64,000 nt of DNA from Mariniflexile sp. AS56 (GTDB taxonomy: Bacteria > Bacteroidota > Bacteroidia > Flavobacteriales > Flavobacteriaceae). The position numbers and the translations under genes were made by a program. Of this stretch, positions 45,752 through 55,674 are shown one piece after another. Location: NCBI RefSeq assembly GCF_030552475.1, contig NZ_JAUPED010000016.1, positions 1-64,000 of the forward strand. The letters run 5' to 3'. The notes beneath the pieces were generated by a model that saw nothing but the letters and a program-made list of their open reading frames with translations, made no database searches and had not been told where the DNA came from. The first letter of the stretch is position 1; every line of letters starts with the position of its first letter.

Positions 45752-47233
45752 ATGACGAAATCCAAACTAACTCTATCACAACTAGAACAATACCTATCTA
45801 AAGCAGCATGGATTCTTAAAGGCCCCGTTGATTCATCAGACTTTAAAGTATATATTTTTCCACTACTATTTTTTAAAAGATTATCCGATGTCTATGATGA
45901 AGAGTATGCTTTAGCATTGGAGGAATCTGAAGGTGATGTAGAATACGCATCCTTACCAGAATTTCACAGGTTCGAAATTCCAGAAGGCTGCCATTGGAAA
46001 GACGTTAGAGAAACGACTACAAACGTTGGACTAGCTATTGAGAAAGCACTTCGAGGCATTGAGCAAGCCAATCAAGAATCACTCTATGGTATTTTTGGAG
46101 ATGCACAATGGAGTAATAAAAACAAATTATCAGATCGTTTATTAATTGATTTAATAGAGCACTTTTCTCAATATAGTTTATCTAATTCTTTAGTTGAGCC
46201 CGATATTCTTGGTAATGCTTACGAGTATTTAATCAAGCACTTTGCAGATTTAACCAATAAAAAAGCAGGTGAGTTTTACACACCCCGTTCTGTTGTGCAT
46301 TTATTAGGTATGATATTAGATCCACACGAAGGAGAAACTATTTATGATCCAGCTTGTGGAACAGGTGGAATGTTATTAGAGTGTGTAGACCATCTAAGAG
46401 AAAACAACGAAGACTATCGCACACTAAAACTATTTGGTCAAGAAAAAAACCTAACGTCTAGTTCTATTGCTAGAATGAACATGTTTTTACATGGAATTGA
46501 AGATTTTCAAATTTCGCGAGGAGATACTTTACGACAACCTGCATTTTTTGCAGCAGATGGTTTAAAAACCTTCGATTGTGTGATTGCAAATCCACCATTT
46601 TCATTAAAAGAATGGGGTGCGGAAAATTGGGCTAACGATCCTTTTGGTAGAAACATTGCAGGTGTTCCTCCAAAAGGGAATGGCGATATGGCTTGGGTCC
46701 AACACATGATAAAATCTATGAATAGCACGGGGCGTATGACGGTTGTTTTGCCTCATGGCGCTTTATTCAGAAAAGGAGCAGAGGGTAAAATTCGTCAAAA
46801 ATTATTAGAAGACGATTTGTTAGAAGCTGTCATTGGTTTAGGCCCAAATATCTTTTATGGTACCCAGTTAGCCGCCTGTGTCATGGTTTTTAAACAAAAC
46901 AAAGTAGCGTCTAAAAAAAATAAAGTATTGTTTATAGATGGCTCTGATCAAGTTCGAGTTGGTAGAGCTCAAAACTATTTAGAGACCGAACATATTAACC
47001 AACTGTTTGAATGGTATAATGGGTATAGCGATGTTGATAATTATGTGAAAGTGGCCTCAATAAAAGATATTAAAGAAAACGATTTCAACTTAAACATTCC
47101 TTTATATGTTGAAAAAATTATTGAAGATAATTTGCCAAGTGTTGAAGATGCATTGTCAGATTTAAAAGTGGCTTGGGAAGCAAGCCAAAAAGCAGAAGAA
47201 AAGTTTAAAACGATATTAAACGAGTTTATATAG
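45752..47233 (+). CDS. hsdM: type I restriction-modification methyltransferase subunit, first copy
   Basis: The 493-residue M subunit transfers methyl groups from SAM to adenine. It has the N-terminal helical HsdM domain (about 10-150, YIFPLLFFKRLSDVYDEE) and the N6-adenine methylase domain with SAM motif DPACGTGGM (from Asp199) and catalytic NPPF (Asn280). It opens an eight-gene run with gaps of 0-3 bases. It resembles the second HsdM at 49383 along its full length, but the two are clearly diverged. No HsdS lies next to it, so it may share the single HsdS downstream. Confidence 0.95.
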   Translation: MTKSKLTLSQLEQYLSKAAWILKGPVDSSDFKVYIFPLLFFKRLSDVYDEEYALALEESEGDVEYASLPEFHRFEIPEGCHWKDVRETTTNVGLAIEKALRGIEQANQESLYGIFGDAQWSNKNKLSDRLLIDLIEHFSQYSLSNSLVEPDILGNAYEYLIKHFADLTNKKAGEFYTPRSVVHLLGMILDPHEGETIYDPACGTGGMLLECVDHLRENNEDYRTLKLFGQEKNLTSSSIARMNMFLHGIEDFQISRGDTLRQPAFFAADGLKTFDCVIANPPFSLKEWGAENWANDPFGRNIAGVPPKGNGDMAWVQHMIKSMNSTGRMTVVLPHGALFRKGAEGKIRQKLLEDDLLEAVIGLGPNIFYGTQLAACVMVFKQNKVASKKNKVLFIDGSDQVRVGRAQNYLETEHINQLFEWYNGYSDVDNYVKVASIKDIKENDFNLNIPLYVEKIIEDNLPSVEDALSDLKVAWEASQKAEEKFKTILNEFI

Positions 47234-47234
47234 A

Positions 47235-49382
47235 ATGGAATTAAGACAGATATTAGATGGTGTTGAGTCTTTAGAGATGGTAATGCCAGAATTTCAAAGG
47301 GAATATGTATGGCCAATTGAAGATGCTAAACAATTATTAATTTCTATGTTTAAAGGGTATCCAACTGGTTGTCTTTTATTTTGGGAAACCGAGACACCAC
47401 CAGAAATAAAAAATAAGGCTGTAGATACTAATAAACTAGGACTAACAAAAGTCATTCTGGATGGGCAACAGCGGTTAACTACTTTGTATATGTTAATTAG
47501 AGGAGAAATACCACCATATTATACCATAGAAGATATTTTACAAGACCCAAGACATTTATATTTTAATGTGCTTTCTGGGGATTTTCAATACTATCAAAAG
47601 AAGCTTATGGAAAATAATCCTTTATGGCATTCTGTAACCAAATGTTTTGATGAAAATGACGTGGATAGTTTTGATATTGCTGAAAAACACAATGCAATCA
47701 ATGAAGATGTCGATTTTAAAGAAACAGCAAAGGCTATTGGTAAGAATTTAACCAAGTTGCGTGCTATTGAAAAAATGACATACCCTATTCTAACAGTTCC
47801 TAAAACTGCAAATATAGATGGAGCAATTGATGTTTTTGATAAAGTCAATTCTAAAGGAACAAAATTAACGGATGCGGAACTTGTCTTAACTCATGTTACA
47901 GGTGGTTGGCCACAAGCACGCCGTATTATGAAAAAGAAAATGTTAGAAATGAAAGATAATGGATTTGATTTCAGTCTTGATTTTTTAACACGTTGCATGG
48001 TAGTTGCTTTAACTAAGTCTGCGCTTTATAAAAAGAACTCTAAGTTAAAGTATGATAAATTTACTAAGGAAGATTACAAAGGAGCATGGTCTAAAGTAGA
48101 AAAAGCCTTAGATTATTTAATACCGATTTTAAAGCAAGATGGCTTAATATCATCAACAAATGATTTAAGTACAAATAATGCTTTAGTACCTATAATTGCT
48201 TATTTGGTTGAAAATGACAATAGATTCACGGGAAATTTAAAATACCAATTTTTATATTGGATGTTTTTAGCGTTGATTTGGTCTAGATATAGTGGTCAAA
48301 CAGATGCTCGATTAGATAAGGATATTTATATCATAAATAATGAGGAAGATATTATAGCTAATCTTGTTCAAGAAATTGAAGATAGTCGTGGCCGTTTAGA
48401 AGTTAAAGAAGCAGATATGGAAGGTCGTACTGCAGGACATCCTATCTATAAAATGCTTTACATCGTTACTAAAGCCAATAAAGCTGTAGACTGGTCTAAT
48501 GGCGGCGCAATTTATGGTACAATTGGCGATTATTATTCTATCCAAAGTCATCATATTTTCCCGCAAGCCTTTTTATATAGAAATGGTTATCAAGGCGATA
48601 ATCATATCGATAAAAAGAAAGTAAATGAGATTGCCAATAGAGCTTTTATTACTAGAGATACTAATTATTCCATAAGTGACAAAGCTCCTGAAATATATTT
48701 ATCAAAAGTAAAGGATGAATATCCAAACGCATTAGAAAAGCAATTTATTCCAGAAGATCCTAAATTGTGGTTGGCAGAAAACTATGACGCTTTTCTAAAA
48801 GAAAGAAGAGAAAAAATAGCTTCTGAAATTAATAACTTCTTGAAGTCATTAAAAAATCATCAGGCCGATTCTGATGCCATTATAGTTGACAAGCCAAGTA
48901 AAAGCTGGAGCGATTTTCTAAACAAAGGGGAAGATAATTTCACGGAATTTAAATCGTCATTGAGGTACTGTTTAAGAGAGGAAAAGCCTATGAACTATAT
49001 TGAACATAGTATCCTTAAAACCATCAACGCATTTTTAAACTCAGAAGGCGGAACATTAATTATAGGTGCAGATGATGAAGGAAATGTATTAGGTTTGGAT
49101 AATGATTATAATTCTTTCAGCAAAAAAGGGAAGGATGGTTTTTTATTACATTTTGATAATATGGTGATTAACGCTTTAGGCAAGGAACAACAGGCCGACA
49201 TTAATATAAAATTTGAACAAGTTGAAAATAAAGACTTTGCAGTTGTTGAGGTTAGTTCAAGCATCAAACCTGTGTTTTTAAGTGCTAATGGAAAGAAAGA
49301 ATTTTTTGTAAGACACGCCGCATCGTCACAAGCCTATGACATTAGTGAAGCTTATGAGTATATTAACAAACATTGGAACTAA
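47235..49382 (+). CDS. DUF262 / HNH / AlbA (Schlafen-like) fusion protein
   Basis: The 715-residue protein combines three parts. The N-terminal DUF262 domain (about 1-240) is ParB-like with VILDGQQRLTTL (Asp76), as in GmrS/GmrSD type IV enzymes. Next is a DUF1524/HNH-type segment with YSIQSHHIFPQAF (His439, His440). The C-terminal AlbA_2 domain typical of Schlafen-like proteins (about 560-715) has NFTEFKSS and NSEGGTLIIGADDEGNVLG. DUF262/HNH proteins cut modified DNA using NTP; AlbA domains bind nucleic acid. It begins one base after hsdM and ends directly before a second hsdM. The fusion is unusual; its target is unknown. Confidence 0.85.
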   Translation: MELRQILDGVESLEMVMPEFQREYVWPIEDAKQLLISMFKGYPTGCLLFWETETPPEIKNKAVDTNKLGLTKVILDGQQRLTTLYMLIRGEIPPYYTIEDILQDPRHLYFNVLSGDFQYYQKKLMENNPLWHSVTKCFDENDVDSFDIAEKHNAINEDVDFKETAKAIGKNLTKLRAIEKMTYPILTVPKTANIDGAIDVFDKVNSKGTKLTDAELVLTHVTGGWPQARRIMKKKMLEMKDNGFDFSLDFLTRCMVVALTKSALYKKNSKLKYDKFTKEDYKGAWSKVEKALDYLIPILKQDGLISSTNDLSTNNALVPIIAYLVENDNRFTGNLKYQFLYWMFLALIWSRYSGQTDARLDKDIYIINNEEDIIANLVQEIEDSRGRLEVKEADMEGRTAGHPIYKMLYIVTKANKAVDWSNGGAIYGTIGDYYSIQSHHIFPQAFLYRNGYQGDNHIDKKKVNEIANRAFITRDTNYSISDKAPEIYLSKVKDEYPNALEKQFIPEDPKLWLAENYDAFLKERREKIASEINNFLKSLKNHQADSDAIIVDKPSKSWSDFLNKGEDNFTEFKSSLRYCLREEKPMNYIEHSILKTINAFLNSEGGTLIIGADDEGNVLGLDNDYNSFSKKGKDGFLLHFDNMVINALGKEQQADINIKFEQVENKDFAVVEVSSSIKPVFLSANGKKEFFVRHAASSQAYDISEAYEYINKHWN

Positions 49383-50843
49383 ATGACCCAACAAAACCTA
49401 GAAAAATACCTTTGGGGAGCAGCAACCGCATTGCGTGGTACCATAGATGCAGGAGATTACAAACAATACATATTTCCGTTATTGTTTTTTAAACGTATTT
49501 GCGATGTGTACGATGAAGAATTTGCCAAAGCATTGGAAGAAAGCGATGGTGATTTAGAATACGCTGCCTTTGCCGAAAACCACCATTTTATAGTCCCAGA
49601 AAACGCCCATTGGAACACCGTACGCGAAACCACCGTAAATGTTGGTATTGCTATACAAGATGCCATGCGCGCTATTGAAAAAGCAAACCCAGAAACGCTT
49701 TACGGTATTTTTGGTGATGCATCTTGGACCAATAAAAACAGGTTGAGTGATGAAACGCTTACCAATCTTATAGAACATTACTCACAACACAAACTTAATT
49801 TAGAAAACGTACCAGACGACCAATTAGGTAATGCTTACGAATATTTAATTAAAGAGTTTGCAGACGATTCTGGCCATACCGCAGCAGAGTTTTACACCAA
49901 CAGAACGGTTGTAAAACTAATGACCATGATTATGGACCCACAACCAGGAGAATCTGTGTACGACCCAACCTGTGGCTCTGGTGGTTTACTATTAAACTGC
50001 GCGTTGCATTTACGTGATGAAGGCAAAGAATACAGAACCCTAAAATTATACGGACAAGAAATAAACCTCATTACTTCTGCCATAGCACGTATGAATATGT
50101 TTATGCATGGTATAGAAGAGTTTAGCATTGTTCGTGGCGACACACTTGCACAACCTGCCTTTTTAGAAAACGACACACTAAAAACATTTAACGTCATACT
50201 AGCAAACCCACCATACTCTATAAAAGCGTGGGACCAAAAAGCATTTACTAACGATCCTTTTGGACGTAATCTTTGGGGAACACCACCTCAAGGTTGTGCA
50301 GATTATGCATTTCAACAACACATACAAAAAAGTTTAGATACAAAAAATGGACGCTCTATTTCATTATGGCCTCATGGCATTTTATTTAGAGATTCTGAAG
50401 CCCAAATGCGTAGTAAAATGATTGAAGAAGATTTGGTCGAATGTGTCATTGGTTTAGGGCCAAATTTGTTTTACAATTCTCCAATGGAAGCTTGTTTGTT
50501 AATTACTAAAACCAACAAGAGTAAAGAGAAACAAGGAAAGGTTTTAATAATAAATGCCTTAAAAGAAGTAAAACAAGAAAAAAACATTGCTTTTTTAGAG
50601 CAAAAACATATTGATACTATTTTTAATGCTTACAAAGACTTTAAGAATATTGATGACTTTGCTAAAATTGTTTCTATTGAAGAAATATTGGAAAATAAAG
50701 GAAGCCTAAATATTGCACAATTTTTAAGTAATGTAGATACCAGTAATCCTGTTTTATCTGTAAATGAAGCTTTATCTAATTGGAAAGGACAATCTAAAAC
50801 CTTAGAAAAAAGTATGAATGAATTATTTGAAATCTTGAATTAA
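49383..50843 (+). CDS. hsdM: type I restriction-modification methyltransferase subunit, second copy
   Basis: The 486-residue protein has the same two-domain layout as the first copy: FPLLFFKRICDVYDEEF, SAM motif DPTCGSGG (from Asp194) and catalytic NPPY (Asn275). It starts immediately after the fusion gene and is followed without a gap by hsdS, so it is the canonical partner of HsdS. Base use is slightly richer in GC (ACC, AAC codons) than in its neighbours, which may mean separate origin. Confidence 0.95.
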   Translation: MTQQNLEKYLWGAATALRGTIDAGDYKQYIFPLLFFKRICDVYDEEFAKALEESDGDLEYAAFAENHHFIVPENAHWNTVRETTVNVGIAIQDAMRAIEKANPETLYGIFGDASWTNKNRLSDETLTNLIEHYSQHKLNLENVPDDQLGNAYEYLIKEFADDSGHTAAEFYTNRTVVKLMTMIMDPQPGESVYDPTCGSGGLLLNCALHLRDEGKEYRTLKLYGQEINLITSAIARMNMFMHGIEEFSIVRGDTLAQPAFLENDTLKTFNVILANPPYSIKAWDQKAFTNDPFGRNLWGTPPQGCADYAFQQHIQKSLDTKNGRSISLWPHGILFRDSEAQMRSKMIEEDLVECVIGLGPNLFYNSPMEACLLITKTNKSKEKQGKVLIINALKEVKQEKNIAFLEQKHIDTIFNAYKDFKNIDDFAKIVSIEEILENKGSLNIAQFLSNVDTSNPVLSVNEALSNWKGQSKTLEKSMNELFEILN

Positions 50844-51986
50844 ATGGAAACAATGACACAAAAAATAGATTTAAATAATTTAGATAAATCCGATTGGGAA
50901 GCATTTAAGTTTGAAGAAATTGCTGAAAAAATATCGGAAACAGTAAATCCAAATACAACCGATTTAGAAATTTATGTTGGTTTAGAGCATATTGACGCAG
51001 ACGATATTCACATTAGAAGATTTGGAACACCTAACGACGTTAAAGGTGGTAAATTAAGATGTTATCCTGGTGATGTTATATTTGGGAAACGTCGCGCATA
51101 CCAACGTAAAGCTGCTATTGTAAATTTTGAAGGTATTTGTTCGGCCCACGCATTTGTTTTTAGAGCAAATCCTGAAATAATAGACCCAAATTTATTTCCT
51201 TTCTTTTTGCATTCCGACCAATTTATGCACAGAATGGTTGATATTTCTGTAGGTGGTTTATCCCCAACCATAAACTGGGGAGATTTAAGGCAGCAGGAGT
51301 TTCTCCTCCCACCAAAAGACCAACAAGCCAAACTTGCTGAATTACTTTGGGCTATGGATGAAGTTATTGAGAGGGAAAATGAGGTTTTAATCAGATTGAA
51401 TGTCAATTATGCTTCAGAAAAAAAAGATATATACGAATCACAAGAAAATAAGAAAATAGTTTTAGGAGAAAAAATTAATATTTTATCTGGATTTGCATTT
51501 AAATCTAAATTATTTAATACAAGTAATGAAGGGATGCCTTTAATTAGAATTAGAGATATAGCAGAATCGAAAATAGAAACATACTATTCTGGTGAATTTG
51601 ATGAAAAGTATTTAATAAAAAGAGGAGATTTAATTGTAGGGATGGATGGTGATTTTATTATGAATATTTGGGATAATGAGGATGCTTTATTAAATCAAAG
51701 AGTTTTAAAAATCAGATTAAATGAGAATGAAAATTCGCTATTATTTAGTTACCTCAACCACTTCTTGCAAAAAGAATTAGATAAAATACATCTTGGAATT
51801 GGAGCTACGACAGTAAAGCATTTGGCGGTAAGTGATGTTCGAAAAATAAAGCTTCCAATCCCCAAAAATAATGTAAAAACTGTTATTGAAAAGTTAGATC
51901 TATTTAATACAAATATTAAAAATATCGAATACAAAATCTCAAGTTCCAAAGCCTTACAAAAGAGTTTAATTAATCAGGTATTTTAG
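50844..51986 (+). CDS. hsdS: type I restriction-modification specificity subunit
   Basis: The 380-residue S subunit chooses the DNA sequence through two target-recognition domains: about 15-150 (ending SPTINWGDLRQQEF) and about 200-340 (GFAFKSKLF). They are separated by the central helix KDQQAKLAELLWAMDEV and followed by a C-terminal helix (VIEKLDLFNTNIK). The product is rather short for HsdS but both domains look complete. An ATG-x-x-x-ATG start pair at 50844 and 50853 leaves the exact start uncertain by three codons. Confidence 0.92.
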   Translation: METMTQKIDLNNLDKSDWEAFKFEEIAEKISETVNPNTTDLEIYVGLEHIDADDIHIRRFGTPNDVKGGKLRCYPGDVIFGKRRAYQRKAAIVNFEGICSAHAFVFRANPEIIDPNLFPFFLHSDQFMHRMVDISVGGLSPTINWGDLRQQEFLLPPKDQQAKLAELLWAMDEVIERENEVLIRLNVNYASEKKDIYESQENKKIVLGEKINILSGFAFKSKLFNTSNEGMPLIRIRDIAESKIETYYSGEFDEKYLIKRGDLIVGMDGDFIMNIWDNEDALLNQRVLKIRLNENENSLLFSYLNHFLQKELDKIHLGIGATTVKHLAVSDVRKIKLPIPKNNVKTVIEKLDLFNTNIKNIEYKISSSKALQKSLINQVF

Positions 51987-51989
51987 GGT

Positions 51990-53690
51990 ATGGGTTACAG
52001 AATATTTTTTTCATTTCAATCAGACAGCCCAAAAGAATTAAATTATGTCTTTATTCGAGATGCAATAAAAAAGGCCATGTCGAAGATTTCTGATTATGAC
52101 ATTGAGGAACCACTTAGAATTGGCTTCCGTGAAAAAGGAGGAAATCCTCCGCTACTCGAAGCAATGCTCGATCAGTCTCGCGAATCAGACATAGTGATTT
52201 CTGATGTCACTTTCACATCTTCCAAGATATGGCAAACTCCGCCAACTGGATTTACAGAAGATGAAGGTCATTATTTTATAGAAATCCCGAAAAATGTCAA
52301 TTTGAAACCAGCTCCAAATCCGAATGTTTTACTTGAAACTGGTTATTCATGGGCATTAAAAGATTTTGAAAGAACAATCCTTGTAATGAACGAGGCATTC
52401 GGTCATCCCAAAAACTTCCCAGTAGACATGGAAGGACTTAGATACCCTATATCTTATAATTTATCGGATACAAAAAGCACAGATTTCAAAAAAATATTTA
52501 ATAATCTAGTAGAATCCATCAAACAAGCAATAAGTGATGCAATAAAATCAAGTATAAGGCATCAAATCAACGAGTTAAGGCCTTTGATTACACATGAAAC
52601 TTGGAAAAAGGACCATCCATTTCCATATTGCAAAGGACAGTATGCAAATAGTCTTATCTTAGATATAATAAATTTAATTAAAAACTATAGAAACCCAATA
52701 AGAGTGATTGGTTCAGATTGTATTGGCAAAACAAGATTATTAATAGAATCACTTTATTATGATAGCAATAAAGATAAATTGGCTAACATCTCTATATATT
52801 ATGATTTGTCATCTCCACTTTCTAATAGTGCTATTTTTACTCAACTAAATATTATTAAGGAAAAGCGGCAATTCATAATTTTAGTTTTTAACAATTGTCC
52901 ATTAGATGAACATAAAAAATTGGAAAAGTTTTTCCGAGGTTCCATGGTAAAATTTATAAGTATAGATTCTAGTGATGATATTGAGAAGGACGTAGCAGAT
53001 ATTAAAATTTCCGATGATCTGTTACATGAAAATTTCCGAAATATCACTAAAACGCATTTTCCATCAATGGATTATTCTACAATTATGGATTCTACAAATG
53101 GAGATTTAGATCAATTTATATTATCAATTAGTTCGGGTGCTGATTCTAAAGAAATTGTCAAGTCGTTTAATGAATTGCTACCAATTATTATTGGTACTGA
53201 GAATATGAGAAGAGGAGCAATTCCATTATTAACATCTGTCAAGCTATTTAAAATGGTGGGTGTTTCAGGTCAAAGAAAGAACCAAATCCAATTTATAAAT
53301 AGTTTTTTTATTAAGGAAGAAATTGACGAAACTGAAATTTTAATCGAAAACCTTATTTCAAAAAATTTATTACGTCAACAAGGTGATTTTATTTTAGATA
53401 ATGGTTTAGATGTTACATTAATTAATGATTGGATTAATTCTCAAGATGACATAGATATATCATTATTAATAAAAAAAGTATCTGAGAATAATATGTGGGC
53501 ATCTTTTAAAGATCACTTTTTTAAACTAATGGAACAAAAAGATTATTTGAATCAAATACAAGAAGAGGCAGGCATATTGCAAGATGATGACTTTATCAAT
53601 TCACAAGTTGGTAAAGATTTTTTAAACATACTTGCAGATAAGCATCGAAAATTAGTTTTGGAAGTTTTAAAAAGAAAAATAATAGGATAG
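51990..53690 (+). CDS. TIR-like / P-loop defence protein embedded in the R-M operon
   Basis: The 566-residue protein opens with a Rossmann-like domain (about 1-190: YRIFFSFQSDSPKELN, SDIVISDVTF, then PNPNVLLETGYSWALKDFER). This domain is common in defence-associated proteins and related to TIR or nucleoside-deoxyribosyltransferase folds. A P-loop follows at residues 241-249 (GSDCIGKTR), then ILVFNNCP as a weak Walker B, and helical C-terminal sequence. The layout resembles STAND/NLR-type proteins with an enzymatic N-terminus. It begins 3 bases after hsdS and ends 1 base before the next gene. Nucleotide or NAD hydrolysis is an inference. Confidence 0.7.
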   Translation: MGYRIFFSFQSDSPKELNYVFIRDAIKKAMSKISDYDIEEPLRIGFREKGGNPPLLEAMLDQSRESDIVISDVTFTSSKIWQTPPTGFTEDEGHYFIEIPKNVNLKPAPNPNVLLETGYSWALKDFERTILVMNEAFGHPKNFPVDMEGLRYPISYNLSDTKSTDFKKIFNNLVESIKQAISDAIKSSIRHQINELRPLITHETWKKDHPFPYCKGQYANSLILDIINLIKNYRNPIRVIGSDCIGKTRLLIESLYYDSNKDKLANISIYYDLSSPLSNSAIFTQLNIIKEKRQFIILVFNNCPLDEHKKLEKFFRGSMVKFISIDSSDDIEKDVADIKISDDLLHENFRNITKTHFPSMDYSTIMDSTNGDLDQFILSISSGADSKEIVKSFNELLPIIIGTENMRRGAIPLLTSVKLFKMVGVSGQRKNQIQFINSFFIKEEIDETEILIENLISKNLLRQQGDFILDNGLDVTLINDWINSQDDIDISLLIKKVSENNMWASFKDHFFKLMEQKDYLNQIQEEAGILQDDDFINSQVGKDFLNILADKHRKLVLEVLKRKIIG

Positions 53691-53691
53691 T

Positions 53692-55671
53692 ATGTTTAAT
53701 TTTGATGATATATTTAACTCTGACTGGAGAACGATTAATACTCTAGAAAAGCTGTCTCATTTTGAGGAAACTGCCAAAGAAAGTATTGAGCTTTTATATT
53801 CTCTTGCTCTAAAAAAAGAAGCAAATTCAAAGGATGCTGCTTTGTCATTTATAACCATGTTTCAAGTACATTTTGCAGAGACTTGTTTAAGCCTCACTGA
53901 TCGCACGCAAATAATTGAAAAATTAGAGAAAGAAAATGGATTGTCGGAATTATTAGTTAACGCTTATAGTCGGAGTCTTAAAGCACAGGGATTTAGTGGG
54001 AATATAAGAACTGAAGACGAAACGTATAAAAAAAATCAATATAAACCTATAAATGAGGAAATAATTGAATATTGGCGCTTTTCACTAACCAAACTCATTG
54101 ATACTTATATAAATAATCCTAATGGATTGAGAAATTCTGCTAGAGACGCCATTAAACTCAGACTTCAGGAACAATTAGCTCATGGTGTTTCAAAAGATAT
54201 TTTAGAATCATTAGAATTAATTATTAAATCAGAAGATGGGCTTAAAGACGATATTCGTGGAAAATTGTTAGAAGTAAAAATGGAGAGATTTGGATTGAGA
54301 AACGATGTTAAGGGATTAGTAGTAAATCTATTAGAAAGGAATGAACCTAAATCGTTAGAAGCAGACTTATCTGCAGTGGTTGTTAATGCACCTTGGTTAA
54401 GAGAAAGGAAAGAAGAAGGAGGTTATCGCGATTTGGCTTTGGACAAAGTTGAAGACTTAGTTCAAAAGATTATTGAAAAGAAAATCAATTGGATTGAGCA
54501 TATAGAAATCCTTCTAAAAGGCAATCAAAATCACACATTCTATTTTGCAGAAAAAATGAGTCAAATCTATCCTGATAAAGAGGAAATTCTAAAATATATG
54601 ATTTTGGCTTACAAAAACATTGATGTGAAAGAACAATCTTCAGTATTTGCATTGGGACTGATTAAAGGATCGGATAATGATGATTTTACTAGAATATTAA
54701 TCGATGCCTGTCTAACTGATGAAAGACATGCTTTACATGGTATTAGGGCAACCACCGCTTTAAAGGAAATAAAATTTGAAGACTTAAAAAAAATACTATC
54801 CATAATTGAAAAACACACAGAATTTTTATATCAAATAGAATATATTAATCTGAGTAACTTAACTAGTGATGAAATTATATCATTTATTGAAAGAGTTAAA
54901 GTTATAGATCACGCTTTCTCACTTCAGTTAATCTGGGAATATTTAAGACAAACTAAATTTTCTAAATATGGAGAATTAAATTCTTGGTTAAATGAACTTT
55001 TATGGGTAGATGATATCCTATCTTTTCGCTCATCCATTAATACGAGTTTACATATAGAGCTTTTAATTAAGAGGTCGATTGATAATGATCCTTCAGAGGA
55101 AAAGATTAAGTTTTTACTTGATAAAATAATTTTGGAGTACAAAAAGTTTCCAGTTAATGATAGTCTAATTGATGTTCTACTATTTTTCCTTTTGGAGGAA
55201 TATTTTGAGATCTCTTGGCATTATTTAGGTCATTTGATTGCCAAGGATAAAAAATCCACCTTTTCTCAAATGTTGTATTTTTTACAAAAATATAAATTCG
55301 ATACTAAAAATCTTGTCTCTTGGTCGGAAAAAGATTCTGATTACCCTGCAATTGCCATGAAATTTATGAGATTGCACAGTATGACCGATGAAGGTAAATT
55401 AGAATGGGATCCTATTACATTTGATTTTTTAGTTAAAAATTCGAATAATTCTGAAGTTTTTGAAACTTTATACAGACGGTTTTCATCATTTACCATTGTT
55501 GGGACAGCAACAGCTGAAAAACTACTTAATGAACGAAAAAATCTTCTAAAGCAACTTATAGGTAAAGGTAATGATGATTTTGACCCATTGACAAATAATC
55601 TTATTGAAAGACTAGAAAGTAGCATTAAATATGAAAGAAATTTTGGTGAGAATTACGAATTAGGAATGTAA
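53692..55671 (+). CDS. large helical-repeat protein, likely partner of the TIR-like protein
   Basis: The 659-residue protein is almost entirely predicted helical, rich in Leu, Glu and Lys, with no signal peptide and no catalytic motif I can see. The pattern of paired helices across its length suits a HEAT/TPR-like solenoid. It starts one base after the TIR-like gene and 3 bases precede hsdR. Solenoids form the sensor part of STAND proteins, so this gene may supply the sensing arm of the preceding ATPase as a separate polypeptide. That is inference; the family is not recognised. Confidence 0.65.
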   Translation: MFNFDDIFNSDWRTINTLEKLSHFEETAKESIELLYSLALKKEANSKDAALSFITMFQVHFAETCLSLTDRTQIIEKLEKENGLSELLVNAYSRSLKAQGFSGNIRTEDETYKKNQYKPINEEIIEYWRFSLTKLIDTYINNPNGLRNSARDAIKLRLQEQLAHGVSKDILESLELIIKSEDGLKDDIRGKLLEVKMERFGLRNDVKGLVVNLLERNEPKSLEADLSAVVVNAPWLRERKEEGGYRDLALDKVEDLVQKIIEKKINWIEHIEILLKGNQNHTFYFAEKMSQIYPDKEEILKYMILAYKNIDVKEQSSVFALGLIKGSDNDDFTRILIDACLTDERHALHGIRATTALKEIKFEDLKKILSIIEKHTEFLYQIEYINLSNLTSDEIISFIERVKVIDHAFSLQLIWEYLRQTKFSKYGELNSWLNELLWVDDILSFRSSINTSLHIELLIKRSIDNDPSEEKIKFLLDKIILEYKKFPVNDSLIDVLLFFLLEEYFEISWHYLGHLIAKDKKSTFSQMLYFLQKYKFDTKNLVSWSEKDSDYPAIAMKFMRLHSMTDEGKLEWDPITFDFLVKNSNNSEVFETLYRRFSSFTIVGTATAEKLLNERKNLLKQLIGKGNDDFDPLTNNLIERLESSIKYERNFGENYELGM

Positions 55672-55674
55672 ATT

